DNA of 64,000 bases, from NCBI GenBank assembly GCA_010909165.1, contig MU008170.1, positions 496,001 to 560,000 on the forward strand, written 5' to 3'. The position numbers and the translations under genes were made by a program. Position 1 is the first letter of the stretch; each line of letters opens with the position of its first letter. Shown here in pieces: positions 10,930 to 22,769 of the stretch. The stretch comes from Anthoceros angustus. Its lineage: Eukaryota > Streptophyta > Anthocerotopsida > Anthocerotales > Anthocerotaceae. The notes beneath the pieces were generated by a model. The model searched no databases. It saw nothing but the letters and a program-made list of their open reading frames with translations, and was not told the DNA's origin.

Positions 10930-12340
10930 CGCACTAGGAGTTTAATCTTGGAGTGACCCGTAGAACACTAACAATTAGAGTAACCCCATAGGATACTAAC
11001 AACTGGAGTTTTAATCTGGATTAATCCCGTAGAATGCTAACAACTAGAGTAACCCCGTAGACACTAACAATTGGAGTTTTAATCTAGAGTAACCCCATAT
11101 AACACTATGCAGTAACCCCATAGGATACTAATAATTGGAGTTTTAATCTGGAGTAACCCCGTAAAATACCATGGAGTAACCCCGTAGGACAGTAACAGCT
11201 GGAGTTTTAATCTGGAGTAACTCCATAGAATACTAACAACTGGAGTTTTAATCTGGAGTAACTCCATAGAACACTAACAACTGGAGTTTTAATCTGTAGT
11301 AACTCCATAGAACTCTATGGAGTAACTCCGTAGGATACTAACAAATGGAGTAACTCCTTAGGACACTAACAAATGGAGTTTTAATCTGGAGTAACCCCCT
11401 AGAACACTAACAATTTGAGTAACCCCGTAGGACACTAACAACAACTCGAGTTTTAATTTGGAGTAACCCCGTAAAATACTATGGAGTTACCCCGTAGGAC
11501 ACTAACAACTGGAGTTTTAATATGGAGTAACTCCATAGAACACTGTGGAGTAACTCCGTAGGACACTAACAAATGGAGTTTTAATATGGAGTAACTCCAT
11601 AGAACACTGTGGAGTAACCTCGTAGGACACTAACAAATGGAATTTTAATCTGGAGTAATCCCGTAGAGCACTAACAATTGGAGTAAATCTGTAGGATACT
11701 AACAACTGGATGTAGCCCAATAACCCTGCACGGCACTAACAACTCTAGCCCCACATAGTACGGGAAGGAGGGTTACTAAACCCCGTGAGGACACTAACAA
11801 CAACTCGAGTTTTAATTTGGAGTAACCCCGTAAAATACTATGGAGTTACCCCGTAGGACACTAACAACTGGAGTTTTAATATGGAGTAACTCCATAGAAC
11901 ACTGTGGAGTAACTCCGTAGGACACTAACAAATGGAGTTTTAATATGGAGTAACTCCATAGAACACTGTGGAGTAACCTCGTAGGACACTAACAAATGGA
12001 ATTTTAATCTGGAGTAATCCCGTAGAGCACTAACAATTGGAGTAAATCTGTAGGATACTAACAACTGGATGTAGCCCAATAACCCTGCACGGCACTAACA
12101 ACTCTAGCCCCACATAGTACGGGAAGGAGGGTTACTAAACCCCGTAGGACACTAACATTTGGATTGCAGGGCACTAACAACTGTAGCCCCTCACACTATG
12201 GAAATGAGGGCCAGTAACCCCTTACACTACGGAAATGAGGGCTAGTAACCCCTCACGTTGCGGAAACGAGGGCCAATACCCCTACAAGGCACTAACAATT
12301 GTAGCCCCTCACATTGCCGAAACGAGGGCATGATTTACAG
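10930..12340 (+). repeat. ~40-bp minisatellite field 1, with a 359-bp higher-order duplication
   Basis: The recurring unit is GTAGGACACTAACAACTGGA followed by GTTTTAATCTGGAGTAACCCC, with variants. A block beginning near 11428 is repeated almost exactly from about 11787, a 359-bp offset. From about 12160 the unit changes to GTAGCCCCTCACACTACGGA with AATGAGGGCCA. Minus-strand ORFs here are repeat-encoded. Confidence 0.9.
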
Positions 12341-12349
12341 CTGGGGAAC

Positions 12350-14450
12350 AGGTGGCACCCCAAAACAAGGGCATGATTTATAGATCGGGAATGGGTGGCA
12401 CCTCATTCGTGTACTGATCCATCCAAAGGACGCTTGATTATGGAGTTCCAATGGGGTGACCCCGGAAGGCACTAACAACGCTTGACTATGAATGAGTGGC
12501 ACCCCATTCGAGTACTGATCCGTCGCTTGACCATGGAGTTCTATGGACCCTTGTCCTATGAATGAGTGGCACCCCATTTGAGTATGATCGGTTGCTTGAA
12601 TATGGAGTTCCAAGGACGCTTGACTATGAATAGGAGGACTGATCCGTCCTAAGGACACTTGACTATGAATGGGTCGACTGATCCATCCTAAGGACGCTTG
12701 ACTATGGGAGGACTAATCCGTCCTAAGGACACTTGACTATGAATGGGACGACTAATCTGTCTTAAGGACGCTTGACTATGGGAGGACTAATCCGTCCTAA
12801 GGACACTTGACTATGAATGGGACGATTGATCCGTCCTAAGGATACTTGACTATGGGAGGACTAATCCGTCCTAAGGACACTTGACTATGAACGGGACGAC
12901 TTATCCGTCCTAAGGACGCTTAACTATGGGAGGACTAATCCGTCCTAAGGACACTTGACTATGAATGGGAAGACTGATCCGTCCTAAGGACGCTTGACTA
13001 TGAATGGGTGGCACCCCCCCTAAGGATGCTTGACTATGAATGGGTGGCACCCCCCTACGGGATGACTGATCCGTCCTAAGGACGCTTGACTATGAATGGG
13101 TGGCACCCCCCTAAGGACGCTTGACTATGAATGGGAGGACTGATCCATCCTAAGGACGCTTGACTATGAATGGGAGGACTGATCCATCCTAAGGATGCTT
13201 GACTATGAATGGGAGGACTGATCCATCCTAAGGATGCTTGACTATGAATGGGTGGCACCCCATTCGAGTACTGATCCATCGCTTGACTGTGGAGTTCCAG
13301 GGATCCTTGACTATGAATGGGTGGCACCCTATTCGAGTATTAATCTGTTGCTTGACTGTGGAGTTCCAAGGATGCTTGACTATGAATGGGTGGCACCCCA
13401 TTCGAGTACTGATCCGTCGCTTGACTATGGAGTTCCAAGGATGCTTGACTGTGAATGGGTGGCACCCTATTTGAGTATTAATTTGTCTATGGAGTTCCAA
13501 GGATGCTTGACTATGAATGGGTGGCACCCTATTCAAGTATTAATCTGTCGCTTGACTGTGGAGTTCCAATGAATGGGTGGCACCCCATTCGAGTATTAAC
13601 CTGTCGCTTGATTTTGGAGTTCCCATGAATGGGGCTTGACTGTGGAGTTCCAAAGATGCTTGACTATGAATGGATGGCACCCTATTCGAATATTAATTTG
13701 TCTATGGAGTTCCAAGGATGCTTGACTCTGAATGGGTGGCACCAAAGATGCTTGACTATGAATGGATGGCACCCTATTCGAATATTAATTTGTCTATGGA
13801 GTTCCAAGGATGCTTGACTCTGAATGGGTGGCACCCTATTCGAGTATTAATCTGTCGCTTGACTGTGCAGTTCCAATGAATGGGTGGCACCCCATTCGAG
13901 TATTAACCTGTTGCTTGATTTTGGAGTTCCCATGAATGGGGCTTGACTGTGGAGTTCCAAGGATGCTTGACTATGAATGGATGGCACCCTATTCGAATAT
14001 TAATTTGTCTATGGAGTTCCAAGGATGCTTGACTCTGAATGGGTGGCACCAAAGATGCTTGACTATGAATGGATGGCACCCTATTCGAATATTAATTTGT
14101 CTATGGAGTTCCAAGGATGCTTGACTCAATGGGTGGCACCCTATTCGAGTATTAACTGCCGCTTGATCGTGGAGTTCAATGAATGGGTGGCACCCCATTC
14201 GAGTATTAACCTGTTGCTTGATTTTGGAGTTCCCATGAATGGGGCTTGACTGTGGAGTTCCAAGGATGCTTGACTATGAATGGATGGCACCCTATTCGAA
14301 TATTAATGGATGGCACCCTATTCGAATATTAATCTGTCGCTTGACTGTGGAGTTCCAATGAATGGGTGGCACCCCATTCGAGTATTAACGTTGACTGTGG
14401 AGTTCCAATGAATCGGTGGCACCCCATTCGAGTATTAACGGTGTTTGAGA
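12350..14450 (+). repeat. Minisatellite field 2 (CTTGACTATGAATGGGTGGC...)
   Basis: Units contain GGACGCTTGACTATGAATGG, GTGGCACCCCATTCGAGTA and CTGATCCGTCC or TTAATCTGTCGCTTGACTG. The first part (12.6-13.2 kb) is dominated by GGACTAATCCGTCCTAAGGA. The second has a higher-order period of about 305 bp: GTTCCCATGAATGGGGCTTG recurs at about 13619, 13926 and 14230. It is probably non-coding, although ORFs remain open by chance. Confidence 0.9.
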
Positions 14451-15204
14451 TACCCTGAGTGGAGCTCTGTGGAAAGGACCGATGGGTTGCCAGTCTGGAA
14501 CTTGAGTTGCAGAGTGGTACACGCCTAGGTCGTGCGGTTCCGCCAGACCCAACATGACGGAGCCCATTCAAGCGATAAGTTGTGGAGTCCCAACGTGACG
14601 GAGCCCATTCAAGCGATAAGTTGTGGAGTTTAGGCAGAATAAGCACGAGTTCATTCCCTGTAGAACGAACCCCAGTACTACATCGACATTGGGTTATAAG
14701 TGTGCACTCGGCTAGTCCTCTAGCAAAAGTTGCCCCACAAACTTGCATGACTTAATCGGCACAATTACATGTAATTATTGATATAGGTCGTATGGTGGAA
14801 GGTTGAACCAATGATACCAAACAATTCAATTCCGTTCATGAACACGGAAAGAGGAAGCTGGAAATATGTATCACCGCCAGAAGGTAAGAATAAGTTTATA
14901 TGGAGCTCAAGCACCCACCTTTGATGCCGAAGGCTAGATTCCATCGGGTCTTCTTGGTGCTATTACATAACATAGTAATCACAAAGCTTTCATTTCAAAA
15001 GCCATATTTTGAGAGATTTATCAGTTTTTTTCATAGAATATATATGTATATAAATATATATACATATATATATATCAATTACAAAGTATGTATAAGCCGG
15101 TAGTAAGTAGGCCTTTTCAAATACCTGACCACGAAGTTCTTCGAGCGGTTGGTAATTTTGAAATGCGTGATCGTAGGGGCTAGTCCCCTGGCATGGTGCC
15201 CTTC
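14451..15204. other. Intergenic, possible retroelement scrap
   Basis: At 14570-14635 the phrase CAACGTGACGGAGCCCATTC is duplicated in tandem. On the minus strand near 14795-14812, TGGTATCATTGGTT resembles an initiator-Met primer-binding site, but no LTR pair is visible. An AT-only palindromic run lies at 15035-15080. No gene is supported. Confidence 0.35.
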
Positions 15205-15280
15205 GTTGGGTTTTTTCCCCTTTGTTTAAGGGGTGGATGGGATTTTCCATCTCTTTTTTATAATAAAGTCTTCTTTTCCG
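15205..15280 (+). repeat. Dispersed element copy with GATGGGATTTTCCATC and AATAAA
   Basis: Contains TTGGGTTTTTTCCCC, a pyrimidine stretch, the inverted repeat GATGGGATTTTCCATC and TATAATAAAGTCTTCTTTTC. Related copies lie at about 27921-27994, 29250-29324 and 38650-38710. The AATAAA suggests the 3' end of a transcribed element. Confidence 0.65.
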
Positions 15281-16064
15281 CTATAAGGAATGATGTTTCA
15301 ATAGGTTTCTAACCATCCCATTTGTAGCGGGGGCTAAATCCTTGCTATTGCCACCTTAAGAATAGTGGGACTTCATCTTTTTTGGTTGGATTGAGAGACA
15401 TATTATGAAGTATTTCTTATCTCAAAAGCTGAGCAATTGAGTATTTTTGGGTTCACTCACTTATCCCTCACTCTAGCATTTACTTCTATCTCAACTCTAG
15501 AGCTGACTGGATCCTTAACTCTAGAACTTGGAATGAGGTATATGAAGGTTATTATGTTTGATTATTTTAAAAGATGTTGTTCTATTGTCAAAGGACTTGC
15601 CAATTGAGTATCTTTTGGCTGGCTGACTAATCCTGACGCTAGATTAGTGGATGAGGTATATTATTTAAAGATCCCTCTGCTTGGTTAATTCAAGAGGTCT
15701 TGTTTGTTGTAAGATGGCTCTCCACTAAATGCAAGTTTTTGATAATCGGAACAAAAAATGAAAGATATTGTAATATAAAGAGATTTTCTAGTTTTTATTG
15801 ACGCTCTATTGATTCCATAAAGTATCGAGTAATATTTTCTAGACTCTTGCTCATATGCTGGTATATGTGGGAGCTGCGAGCAGGCCGTGAGTTGTGTTTT
15901 GTTTAAATCGGATGTGTCTATGTCACTTGCACGGAACCTGAACCGGTCCGCTTCAGCGCTGGAGCAGCTTGAGCCGCGTCCAACGGTCTGAATTCTGCGT
16001 GGACCTCTGTACAGTTCCTATCCTTGCTTTGCAAATTGCGGGGAAGCATTGGAGGGGAAGAAGA
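15281..16064. other. Intergenic / upstream region of the 16 kb gene
   Basis: AT-rich sequence with imperfect internal repetition (GAGCAATTGAGTATTTTTGG near 15430 and CAATTGAGTATCTTTTGGC near 15602). From about 15860 GC content rises into the next gene. Confidence 0.35.
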
Positions 16065-16607
16065 ATGGTCCAACCTGCTTTCTCTCACGATCGCCGGACT
16101 GGTGTGCAAATGTACGTGGTGACTGAAACAGTCTGGCGGGATTCACCAGCTGACGATGTGGAGGAAGAGGCGGAGAAATGCCTCGTGAGCGCGCACACAA
16201 GCTATGAGGATGCATGCATCGCTGCTGTCGCCCGGTTTGCGACGTATGCAGGCGCGGATTACCTGAGCTCGAGTATCGGGGGCTGGGATTCTTTGTTACC
16301 AAGGAGTAAGTACCTGGCCATGACGAAGTTCTTTGATTGTTGCGAGCGCGAAGCTGGTGAGTCCCCCTCCAGGTTCCGCGTCGAGCCTGTCGTTCTCTAT
16401 TCTGAGAAAGACAAATCCTCCCCGGGGAATGTTGAACAGGACATCGTTGATCCAGGGAAGTCAGTTAGCGACGACAGTTCAGTGAAGGAGGTCGGTAGAG
16501 AAGAATTCTTGCGGAGCTCTCGGAAGAGGAGGTTAGATAGCGTTGCAGGCAGGCTCACCCGCAGCTCGCGAAGAGCTCCTCGCCAAAGGGCTGAGATTAG
16601 ACCTTGA
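16065..16607 (+). CDS. Hypothetical protein with basic C-terminus
   Basis: From ATG at 16065 to TGA at 16605-16607 gives 180 residues. The frame continues upstream of this ATG without another ATG, so an upstream exon is possible. The N-terminal half reads MVQPAFSHDRRTGVQMYVV and then an acidic helix-like DDVEEEAEKCLVSAHTSYED. The C-terminus is strongly basic (SSRKRRLDSVAGRLTRSSRR), which may be a nuclear localisation signal. I recognise no domain. Coding-like codon use and length support a real gene, but the function is unknown. Confidence 0.45.
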   Translation: MVQPAFSHDRRTGVQMYVVTETVWRDSPADDVEEEAEKCLVSAHTSYEDACIAAVARFATYAGADYLSSSIGGWDSLLPRSKYLAMTKFFDCCEREAGESPSRFRVEPVVLYSEKDKSSPGNVEQDIVDPGKSVSDDSSVKEVGREEFLRSSRKRRLDSVAGRLTRSSRRAPRQRAEIRP

Positions 16608-16962
16608 TTCCGGAGGGGATGATGGCAAGAGCTCGGTTCTATGCCTTAGGCCTGAGTCGAAGGGGCACAGGCGGTAGATCGTCATTGTTTCGTTATAAAA
16701 TTCTTGTTAGGGCTGGTCGTTGTACAATATCACCTCGGCGTTGTAGAGTCCAGAAATGTCCTTATACAACTTGCAACTCTGGATACGGAGCTATGAGACA
16801 CCAGAAGGAGGAGGTGCTTTTTACCATATCTCAGAGGTAGGAGATTAGTCAAGGGTAGGATATTAAGCTGCATTGCTCCAAGACCACGACTGAAGATGTG
16901 AAAACCAGGATTCTACCTCGGCTAGTCTTTGAAGGATTTCTTTAACATAAAAAACGACCAAT

Positions 16963-17411
16963 TTACGTTCCCAGTTCTTTGATGATAAAGGTGGATGCTT
17001 CCCCAGTCGCTTGTATCTCAATTTCCTGGAAGCAGGAAGGACTGAGCAGAGCCCCTCAGTCCACCCATGTGCCAAATGGCAGGGTTTGCCAAAAGCAGTA
17101 CCCTACCTTGCTAGTCCAGATCCTGAAAAAGGGTAACAAATATTTCGAGGTTTGCCTGGAGAGCAGTACAGGAGTTCAGCATGCCCAATCAGGCATCGGT
17201 AAGCTAGTCCCGACTTAGCCTTGATATCGTCCGAAGAGCAGTGTGCAAGTTCTCCATCTTCTCGTTGATATCTATGACGACCTGTACAATTGCTGGAACT
17301 CCAACAGTGTGGCAACTTTCTCCCTTGCACACCGTCTTATATCGATCTGGTGCCGCGAAATGCTTTTCAAGGGTCCCTGCGACAGTACAACTTTGCTGTC
17401 ATCAATGAGTT
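16963..17411 (-). CDS. Unrecognised spliced protein, C-terminal exons
   Basis: Three minus-strand exons join in phase: 17282-17411, 17107-17155 and 16963-17025 (stop TAA). Acceptors follow pyrimidine-rich runs (TTTTGCAG, CTCTCCAG, CTTCCAG) and donors are GTCGTC and GTAGGG. The joined peptide includes LIDDSKVVLSQGPLKSISRH, EKVATLLEFQQLYR, QTSKYLLPFFRIWTSK and EIEIQATGEASTFIIKELGT before the stop. I recognise no family. Upstream exons would have to lie within 17.42-17.67 kb, just downstream of the PPR stop, or overlap its 3' UTR. The match of three phases is the main support. Confidence 0.4.
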
Positions 17412-17672
17412 CTGCAAAACATGCAAAATCAGGTGAGAGACGTAGACATAGTTAAAGCAGCTGATGGGAAGGTGTACGACTCACTGTAGGAATGCTGCTA
17501 GCATGACAAGCCCACACCCACAAAACTGAATCCTGAAATTCAATGTTGCTGGGTGGATAGGACTCTTCAGATGAAACTTGAACACACCTGGGTTGTGACA
17601 GACTGCAGTCTGAGACACAGTGGGTGCCGCTCATCAACTCAAAGCCCTGCTTCCCAGAGCATCCTCCAACTG

Positions 17673-20600
17673 TTAGCGATGATCACCACAAGAACAATAT
17701 CCATCCCTGAAGTGATGAACACGGTGTGCATCTCGGACTATGATCTCTCGGCCTTCGATCCTGGAGATGATCTTCGTCCCACTATGACAGTTATCACACA
17801 TTCGAAGATTTTTGGTGACGAGAAGAGTAGAGCCTGCAGCTGTGTTCAGCAGGCCAAAAGCCAAGGCGAGCTTTTCAGCATGCCCACATAAGGCATCTTC
17901 TTTCTCCTCCTCGGACAGGGGCTTTAAGACTTGGGCTGTATGCGGCACATGGCCTTCTTCCTTCATCTGTCCGTTGAGACTCCTTATCTTGTGAGATATG
18001 TCATTTGTCTGGTCACCCACGATGAACTCGTGCACCTTCTTCTCTACTTCGATTGTGGCTGCTGCAGGTTTCTTGAAGGCACGAGTCTGTATTCTCATTT
18101 GCTCTATGCTGTTGACATCCTCCCAGCGTCCAGCACTGGCATAGATACTTGACATCAGCACATAGACAGCAGAGTGTTGGGGTTCTATCTCCAGGAGCTG
18201 ATTGAAGCATATCCTTCCTCGTTCCAAGTCACAGTGAGATTTGCAGGCGCTGAGCAGAGACATCCACACTGCACCTGACGGTTGAAAGGGCATGCTATGC
18301 AGGAGACTCTGTGCCTCATCCAGGTGCCCTGACCGACCAAGAAGATCTACCATGGAGGTGTAGTGTTCTATTCCTGGTGGGAAACCCTCATCTTCCATCA
18401 TTTTGAAATACTGTTGACCTTCATTCACTCGACCAACATGACTGCAGGCAACAAGGAGACAAGTAAATGTGGCAGCATCTGGTTCTACTCCATAACGTTT
18501 CATCTCCTTGAAACATTGGATTGCGCTTTCACAGTCATTATGTTGGCCATAAGCATTGATAAGTGAGGTCCAAGTCACAACGTCTTTGGTTGGAAATCTG
18601 TCAAACAGCCTCTCAGCTTCGACAAGGTTCCCACATTTTGCATACATATCGACCAGTGTGCTGGCAACAAAAGCATTGGATTCCATTCCCCCTTCCAGGA
18701 TCTTAGCATGAACTTGCTTGCCAGTTTGTATGGCTCCTACACTTCCACATGCTTTTAGAACACTAACAAAAGTGAGATTGTCTGGCGTCATCCCATGCTG
18801 CTGCATACTTGCAAACAGATTGAGGGCCTCCCGTCCAAGTCCACGCTGGGCATACCCTTCAACCATAGCAGTCCATGTAATCACATTCTTGATAGACAAG
18901 CTGTCAAAGACTTCGCGGGCATCATCGACGCTTCCACACATTACATAAGTGTCCACTAGTGTGCTCCCTACAAACACATCTGCATCATAGCCACGTTTCA
19001 AGATTTGTGTATGAATCTGCTTGCACAATTGCAGATCTTTCCTCCTGCCACAGGCTTTTAGAATGTTAACAAATGTAACACTGTTTGCTCTTATGCCCCA
19101 TCCACACATTCTTGAATAAAGATCAAGGGCCAATGTATCAAACCCGTGCTGACAGTATCCCACGAGCATTGAATTCCAAGTTGCCAAATCTCTGGCTGGC
19201 AATCCATCGAGCACTCTGCGAGCCTCATCTAATTTCCCACATCTTGCATACATGTCCACCAAGGCACTTCCAACAACTGCATCGTCCAGACCACCTTCCA
19301 GGATTTGGGCATGAATATGCTTGCCCATCTCTACCTCACCCATGCTACCACATACTTTCAAAATGCTCACATACGTTCCAGTGTCTGCTGAGATGCTGTG
19401 CTGCTGCATAGTCCCATAAAGTTGTATAGCTTCTTCATTGAATCCGTTCTGAGCATATCCCACAATCATGGCAGTCCAGGCAGCCACGTTCTTTGCAGGT
19501 AGATTGTCAAACACTACACGTGAATCCTCCAGGCTACCACACTTTGCATACATGTCCACCATGCTGCTTCCTAGAAAAGCATCTGTGTCGAGTCCCTGCT
19601 CCAGAAACTGGGCATGTATCTGCTTGCCGCTGTAAAGGTCACCAATGCTGCCACATGCTTTAAGGACGTTCACATATGAAAGACTGTCTGGGTTTATGCC
19701 ATCCTGTGACAGCATCATGTAAAGTTCCAAGGCTTCCAGGCCAAGGCCATTCTGAGCATAGGCTCCAATCATGGTATTCCACGTGACTATGTTTCTGCTC
19801 GACATCCTGTCAAACACAGCACGAGCATCTTCCAGGCTCCCAAATTTTGAGTACATGTCCACAAGTGTGCTTCCGACAAATACATTCAACTCCAGCCCAC
19901 TGTCCACAACATCGGCATGCACCAGCTTGCCTGCTGCGATATCAGCTGCACTGATACAAGCTTTAACAATAGCCACGTAAAGATACTCATTTGGTTGGGT
20001 CGTCGATTGTCTCATCTCCTGGTAGAACTTGATAGCTTGTTCAGGTTGCCCATATTCACCACACCCTGAGATGATGGCAGTCCATACAAACACATCGGGT
20101 GCAGGCAGTTTCCGGAACACTTCATTTGCTTCAAGAAGCTTCCCTTGAGAAGCATACATGCGTATAAGGTGATTTCCCAGAAAATTGTTGAACTCATATC
20201 CACATCTCACAGAAAGAGAATGAACTTGCCTGCCAACCACTAGGTCCCCTTTCAAAATGCAGCCCCTCAATATCCTGTACAACATAGCTCGGGTGACAAA
20301 CTCTCCTTGTCGGAACATGTGTTCCAGGGCCTGGAAAGCCTGGTCAAGCTCTCTGTCCCTGCCAAACTCTGTCCAATCCTGGCACTTACCAGAACCGTCG
20401 AAATGTAACACCCTGTAGGGTCCAGGAAACACGACGTCAGTACTATGATTCAAGCATGACGGGGTGTGAATTCACAGGCTTGGCATTTACGGCTGTTGGA
20501 CCTGTCAGCATCTTGAATAGCACCACCAGGACTGGATGACCCAACAGGCTGTGCTTCTCGCACCTTTGCCTTACTACCCACATACTCGGAGCTTGTCTGT

Positions 20601-20969
20601 CCATCCAGTCCGATGATTAGAAAAGCTCGACACAACAAATCACCAGGCCATAAGCCTACAAACAGGCATTGGTAGAATCAATGTACCTTCTTCCACTTAG
20701 AGGGATGCCCCACAAAGTTTTCCCACAATGTCTGCGGTTCATCTGCAAGCCAGCTGGAAACATGGACTCGTCAAATCCTCACACGCATCATCCGCCAAGC
20801 AAGAGTAACGCCGAAAAAGAGCCACTCACCCAGATCTCTGTCCCGCTGCTGAGGTCGGCGGACCTGTCGGCCGCCTGGACCATGCTTTCGTGGAGCTGCA
20901 GGGACTGCACTTCCTGTCTTTCAGGTATGACACAACCAAGTTCCCACCCACAAGACCAGTTCTCCTCAT
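17673..20969 (-). CDS. Pentatricopeptide-repeat protein, PLS subfamily with E and DYW domains
   Basis: The 2.7-kb open frame has no ATG at its 5' end. Splicing in phase to three small upstream exons supplies one: 20830-20969 (ATG at 20967-20969), 20687-20753, 20502-20596 and 17673-20412, giving 1013 residues. The N-terminus (MRRTGLVGGNLVVSYLKDRK, then Ser/Arg/Thr-rich) looks like an organellar targeting peptide. A long array of PLS-type repeats follows, with blocks such as NVFVGSTLVDMYSKFGSLED and NIVTWNTMIGAYAQNG. The C-terminal DYW deaminase has HAE (945-947), CDNC (973-976), HH (1000-1001) and CSC (1007-1009), the expected zinc ligands and catalytic Glu. Such proteins convert C to U at specific organellar RNA sites. 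The chain ends Asp-His-Arg instead of Asp-Tyr-Trp. Confidence 0.9.
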
Positions 20970-21263
20970 TCCGGCTTAACGAGCCCCCCGACATGATACC
21001 CTTACAGGTGCAGTGCACTACATGCAATTGCGGGCTTGTAGTTCACAAGTCACAACGAGCCTTTCTGGTGAATGCTGTCCCTTCCCAGATCTCGCTGTAT
21101 GTGGAGCTCCGTTCCCCTGAATTGTTGTTGTTGATGCACCCTAATAAGCTATGCCGTTTGCCTATCCACTGGACGAGGTGTCGGGCAATTGTTGGAATGA
21201 AAAGAAGTTGTGCAATTGTTGATCGCGTCGAGCTGGAAGGGAGTTGGCGAGAGGAGGCTGCAA
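20970..21263. promoter_or_regulatory. Divergent intergenic region between PPR and coiled-coil genes
   Basis: Only 294 bp separate the two start codons, so the promoters are shared or closely packed. No clear TATA box was seen. ORFs on the plus strand overlap PPR exon 1 and were treated as shadows. Confidence 0.4.
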
Positions 21264-22702
21264 ATGGCGTGCTTCCAGAAGCATCATGATATCATGGGAA
21301 GAGGAGGAATCACAACCGGCCTCTGTGTGACTCCTGTCAGGGGTGAAAACTCCATCGGCTTTGGCAGCCAATGTCGTCGCCTGTATCGCTTGCATGTGTA
21401 TGGCATGCTGAAACTCGGAATTCGCAGCAGTCAGGAGGGTCTTAATGTGAGGAGAGTTGCCAGCAGGAAGGAACGGCCATTAAGGAGAGTGTTCGTGGAC
21501 TATGCAACCGGTCCCACAGTCTCAGGCCAGCCTTCCAGTGCACCCAGCGTAGATGACCTTCAGAAGCAGCTTGAAGCACTGCAAGAAGAGGCAGAAGGAG
21601 TACAATACCGAGGTACCTCTCCTTAGCCCTGAATGCCTCGTCGGCACATGGAGGAGGATCTGTTAGGTGGATAGATACCATGGCATTCCTTTGCAACAGG
21701 GGAATTTGGGTATGCTCTGACGGAGGGAGGCCTGTGTACTTGCAGCCAACAGTGCAAGGGCCCGGTTTGTGCGTTTGTCAGAAGCAGCAGAGCAGCTCAG
21801 ACTTCGGGCTGCACTGGATGTGAAAGCTGGTAGAGAGGAGAGTGCAGTGCGTTTGCTCGAGGAGAAGCAGAAAGTGATGCAAGCGTTGGCTGTGTCCAAG
21901 AAGCGGGCAGCTGTGTTGGAGGAGCTTTCTGCAAAGTTGAATGAGGTGACCACCATAGTGTTGTCTATGTTTGCTTTCGTGGTAGGGATGTCATTGAAGA
22001 TGAGGGATTTGTGCAGTGGATTTGAACCGTTATTTGGCTTGGAAGGCTATCTCGAGGAAGGAGAGCCAGTTAATTGCAGCACTCTCTTGTGCACAACTAG
22101 ACATGGGCACTGTGGTGGTGGGCAGCACCAATGGGGTCCGAGTGGTGCCACCCACAGAGCCACTGGATGGGAAAGAGCATGCTGATTCTGAAGTGGTCGG
22201 TGACAGAGAGCCTGTGGAAGTGGCCGAGGCAAAATCTGAGAGTGGGGAAGAGACTGTCTTGTACCTGGAGGATGACGTTTCTCAGAATCTGGAGCACGAC
22301 CCAACGGCCCCAAGCAGCACTGCTGACAATACCTCCTTTGCAGAGGGATGTGAGACCGGTGTCACCCAAGCAGGTGCACAAGATGAAGGCATGCACCAGG
22401 ATGTCCATGCTGGGGATGAGGGAGCTGACAGCATCATCAGCAACGAGGACTACCATTATTTGATACAACAAATCAATCAAGAAATGATGATGTTGGAGTC
22501 TGACCTGAGATTTCTTCTTGAGGCCATTCCTTACAATGTCACCAGTGGTGATGATTTGAAACTGAAGGAAGTAGAGCTTCTGAAGCATCGGCGCAGGTCA
22601 CATTCTGATCCATGCTCAATTCTGTTAGGAAAGGCTTTATTCAGACTCAGCATAGCCGAACTCACGCTTGATTGTGTGCTGCAGGATATTTCGCTTAGTT
22701 AA
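21264..22702 (+). CDS. Coiled-coil protein of unknown function, plastid/mitochondrion targeting possible
   Basis: Three exons join in phase: 21264-21612, 21746-21945 and 22046-22702, giving 401 residues. The N-terminus is basic and poor in acidic residues around RRLYRLHVYGM and RRVASRKERPLRRVF, compatible with a transit peptide. Exon 2 encodes a long heptad-like helix: ARARFVRLSEAAEQLRLRAA, then ESAVRLLEEKQKVMQALAVS and KKRAAVLEELSAKLNE. It continues in exon 3 as AISRKESQLIAAL. I believe similar plant proteins of unknown function exist. The rest of exon 3 is acidic, then a terminal module (about residues 325-400) containing SDLRFLLEAIPYNV and LSIAELTLDCVLQDI. Degenerate copies of that module lie downstream at three places. 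Confidence 0.7.
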
Positions 22703-22769
22703 AATGTGTTTTGAAAGAAGATGGGGCGCCAGTGCTGGGTATGCTATGTCATATGACAGAATCGTCACG

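Noticed and set aside
5905-14450. Regular repeats that might suggest a CRISPR array
   Set aside because: Units are contiguous variants without unique spacers, in a eukaryotic genome; these are minisatellites.
14795-14812. Possible retrotransposon primer-binding site on the minus strand
   Set aside because: Only eight bases match and no LTR pair could be found around it.
17673-20453. Single-exon 926-residue PPR model
   Set aside because: Its first codon is TTG and it lacks a targeting peptide; the four-exon model has an ATG and matching phases.
20669-21289. 206-residue plus-strand ORF
   Set aside because: Overlaps PPR exons 1 and 2 in antisense and lacks a recognised domain; the phase-matched PPR exons are better supported.
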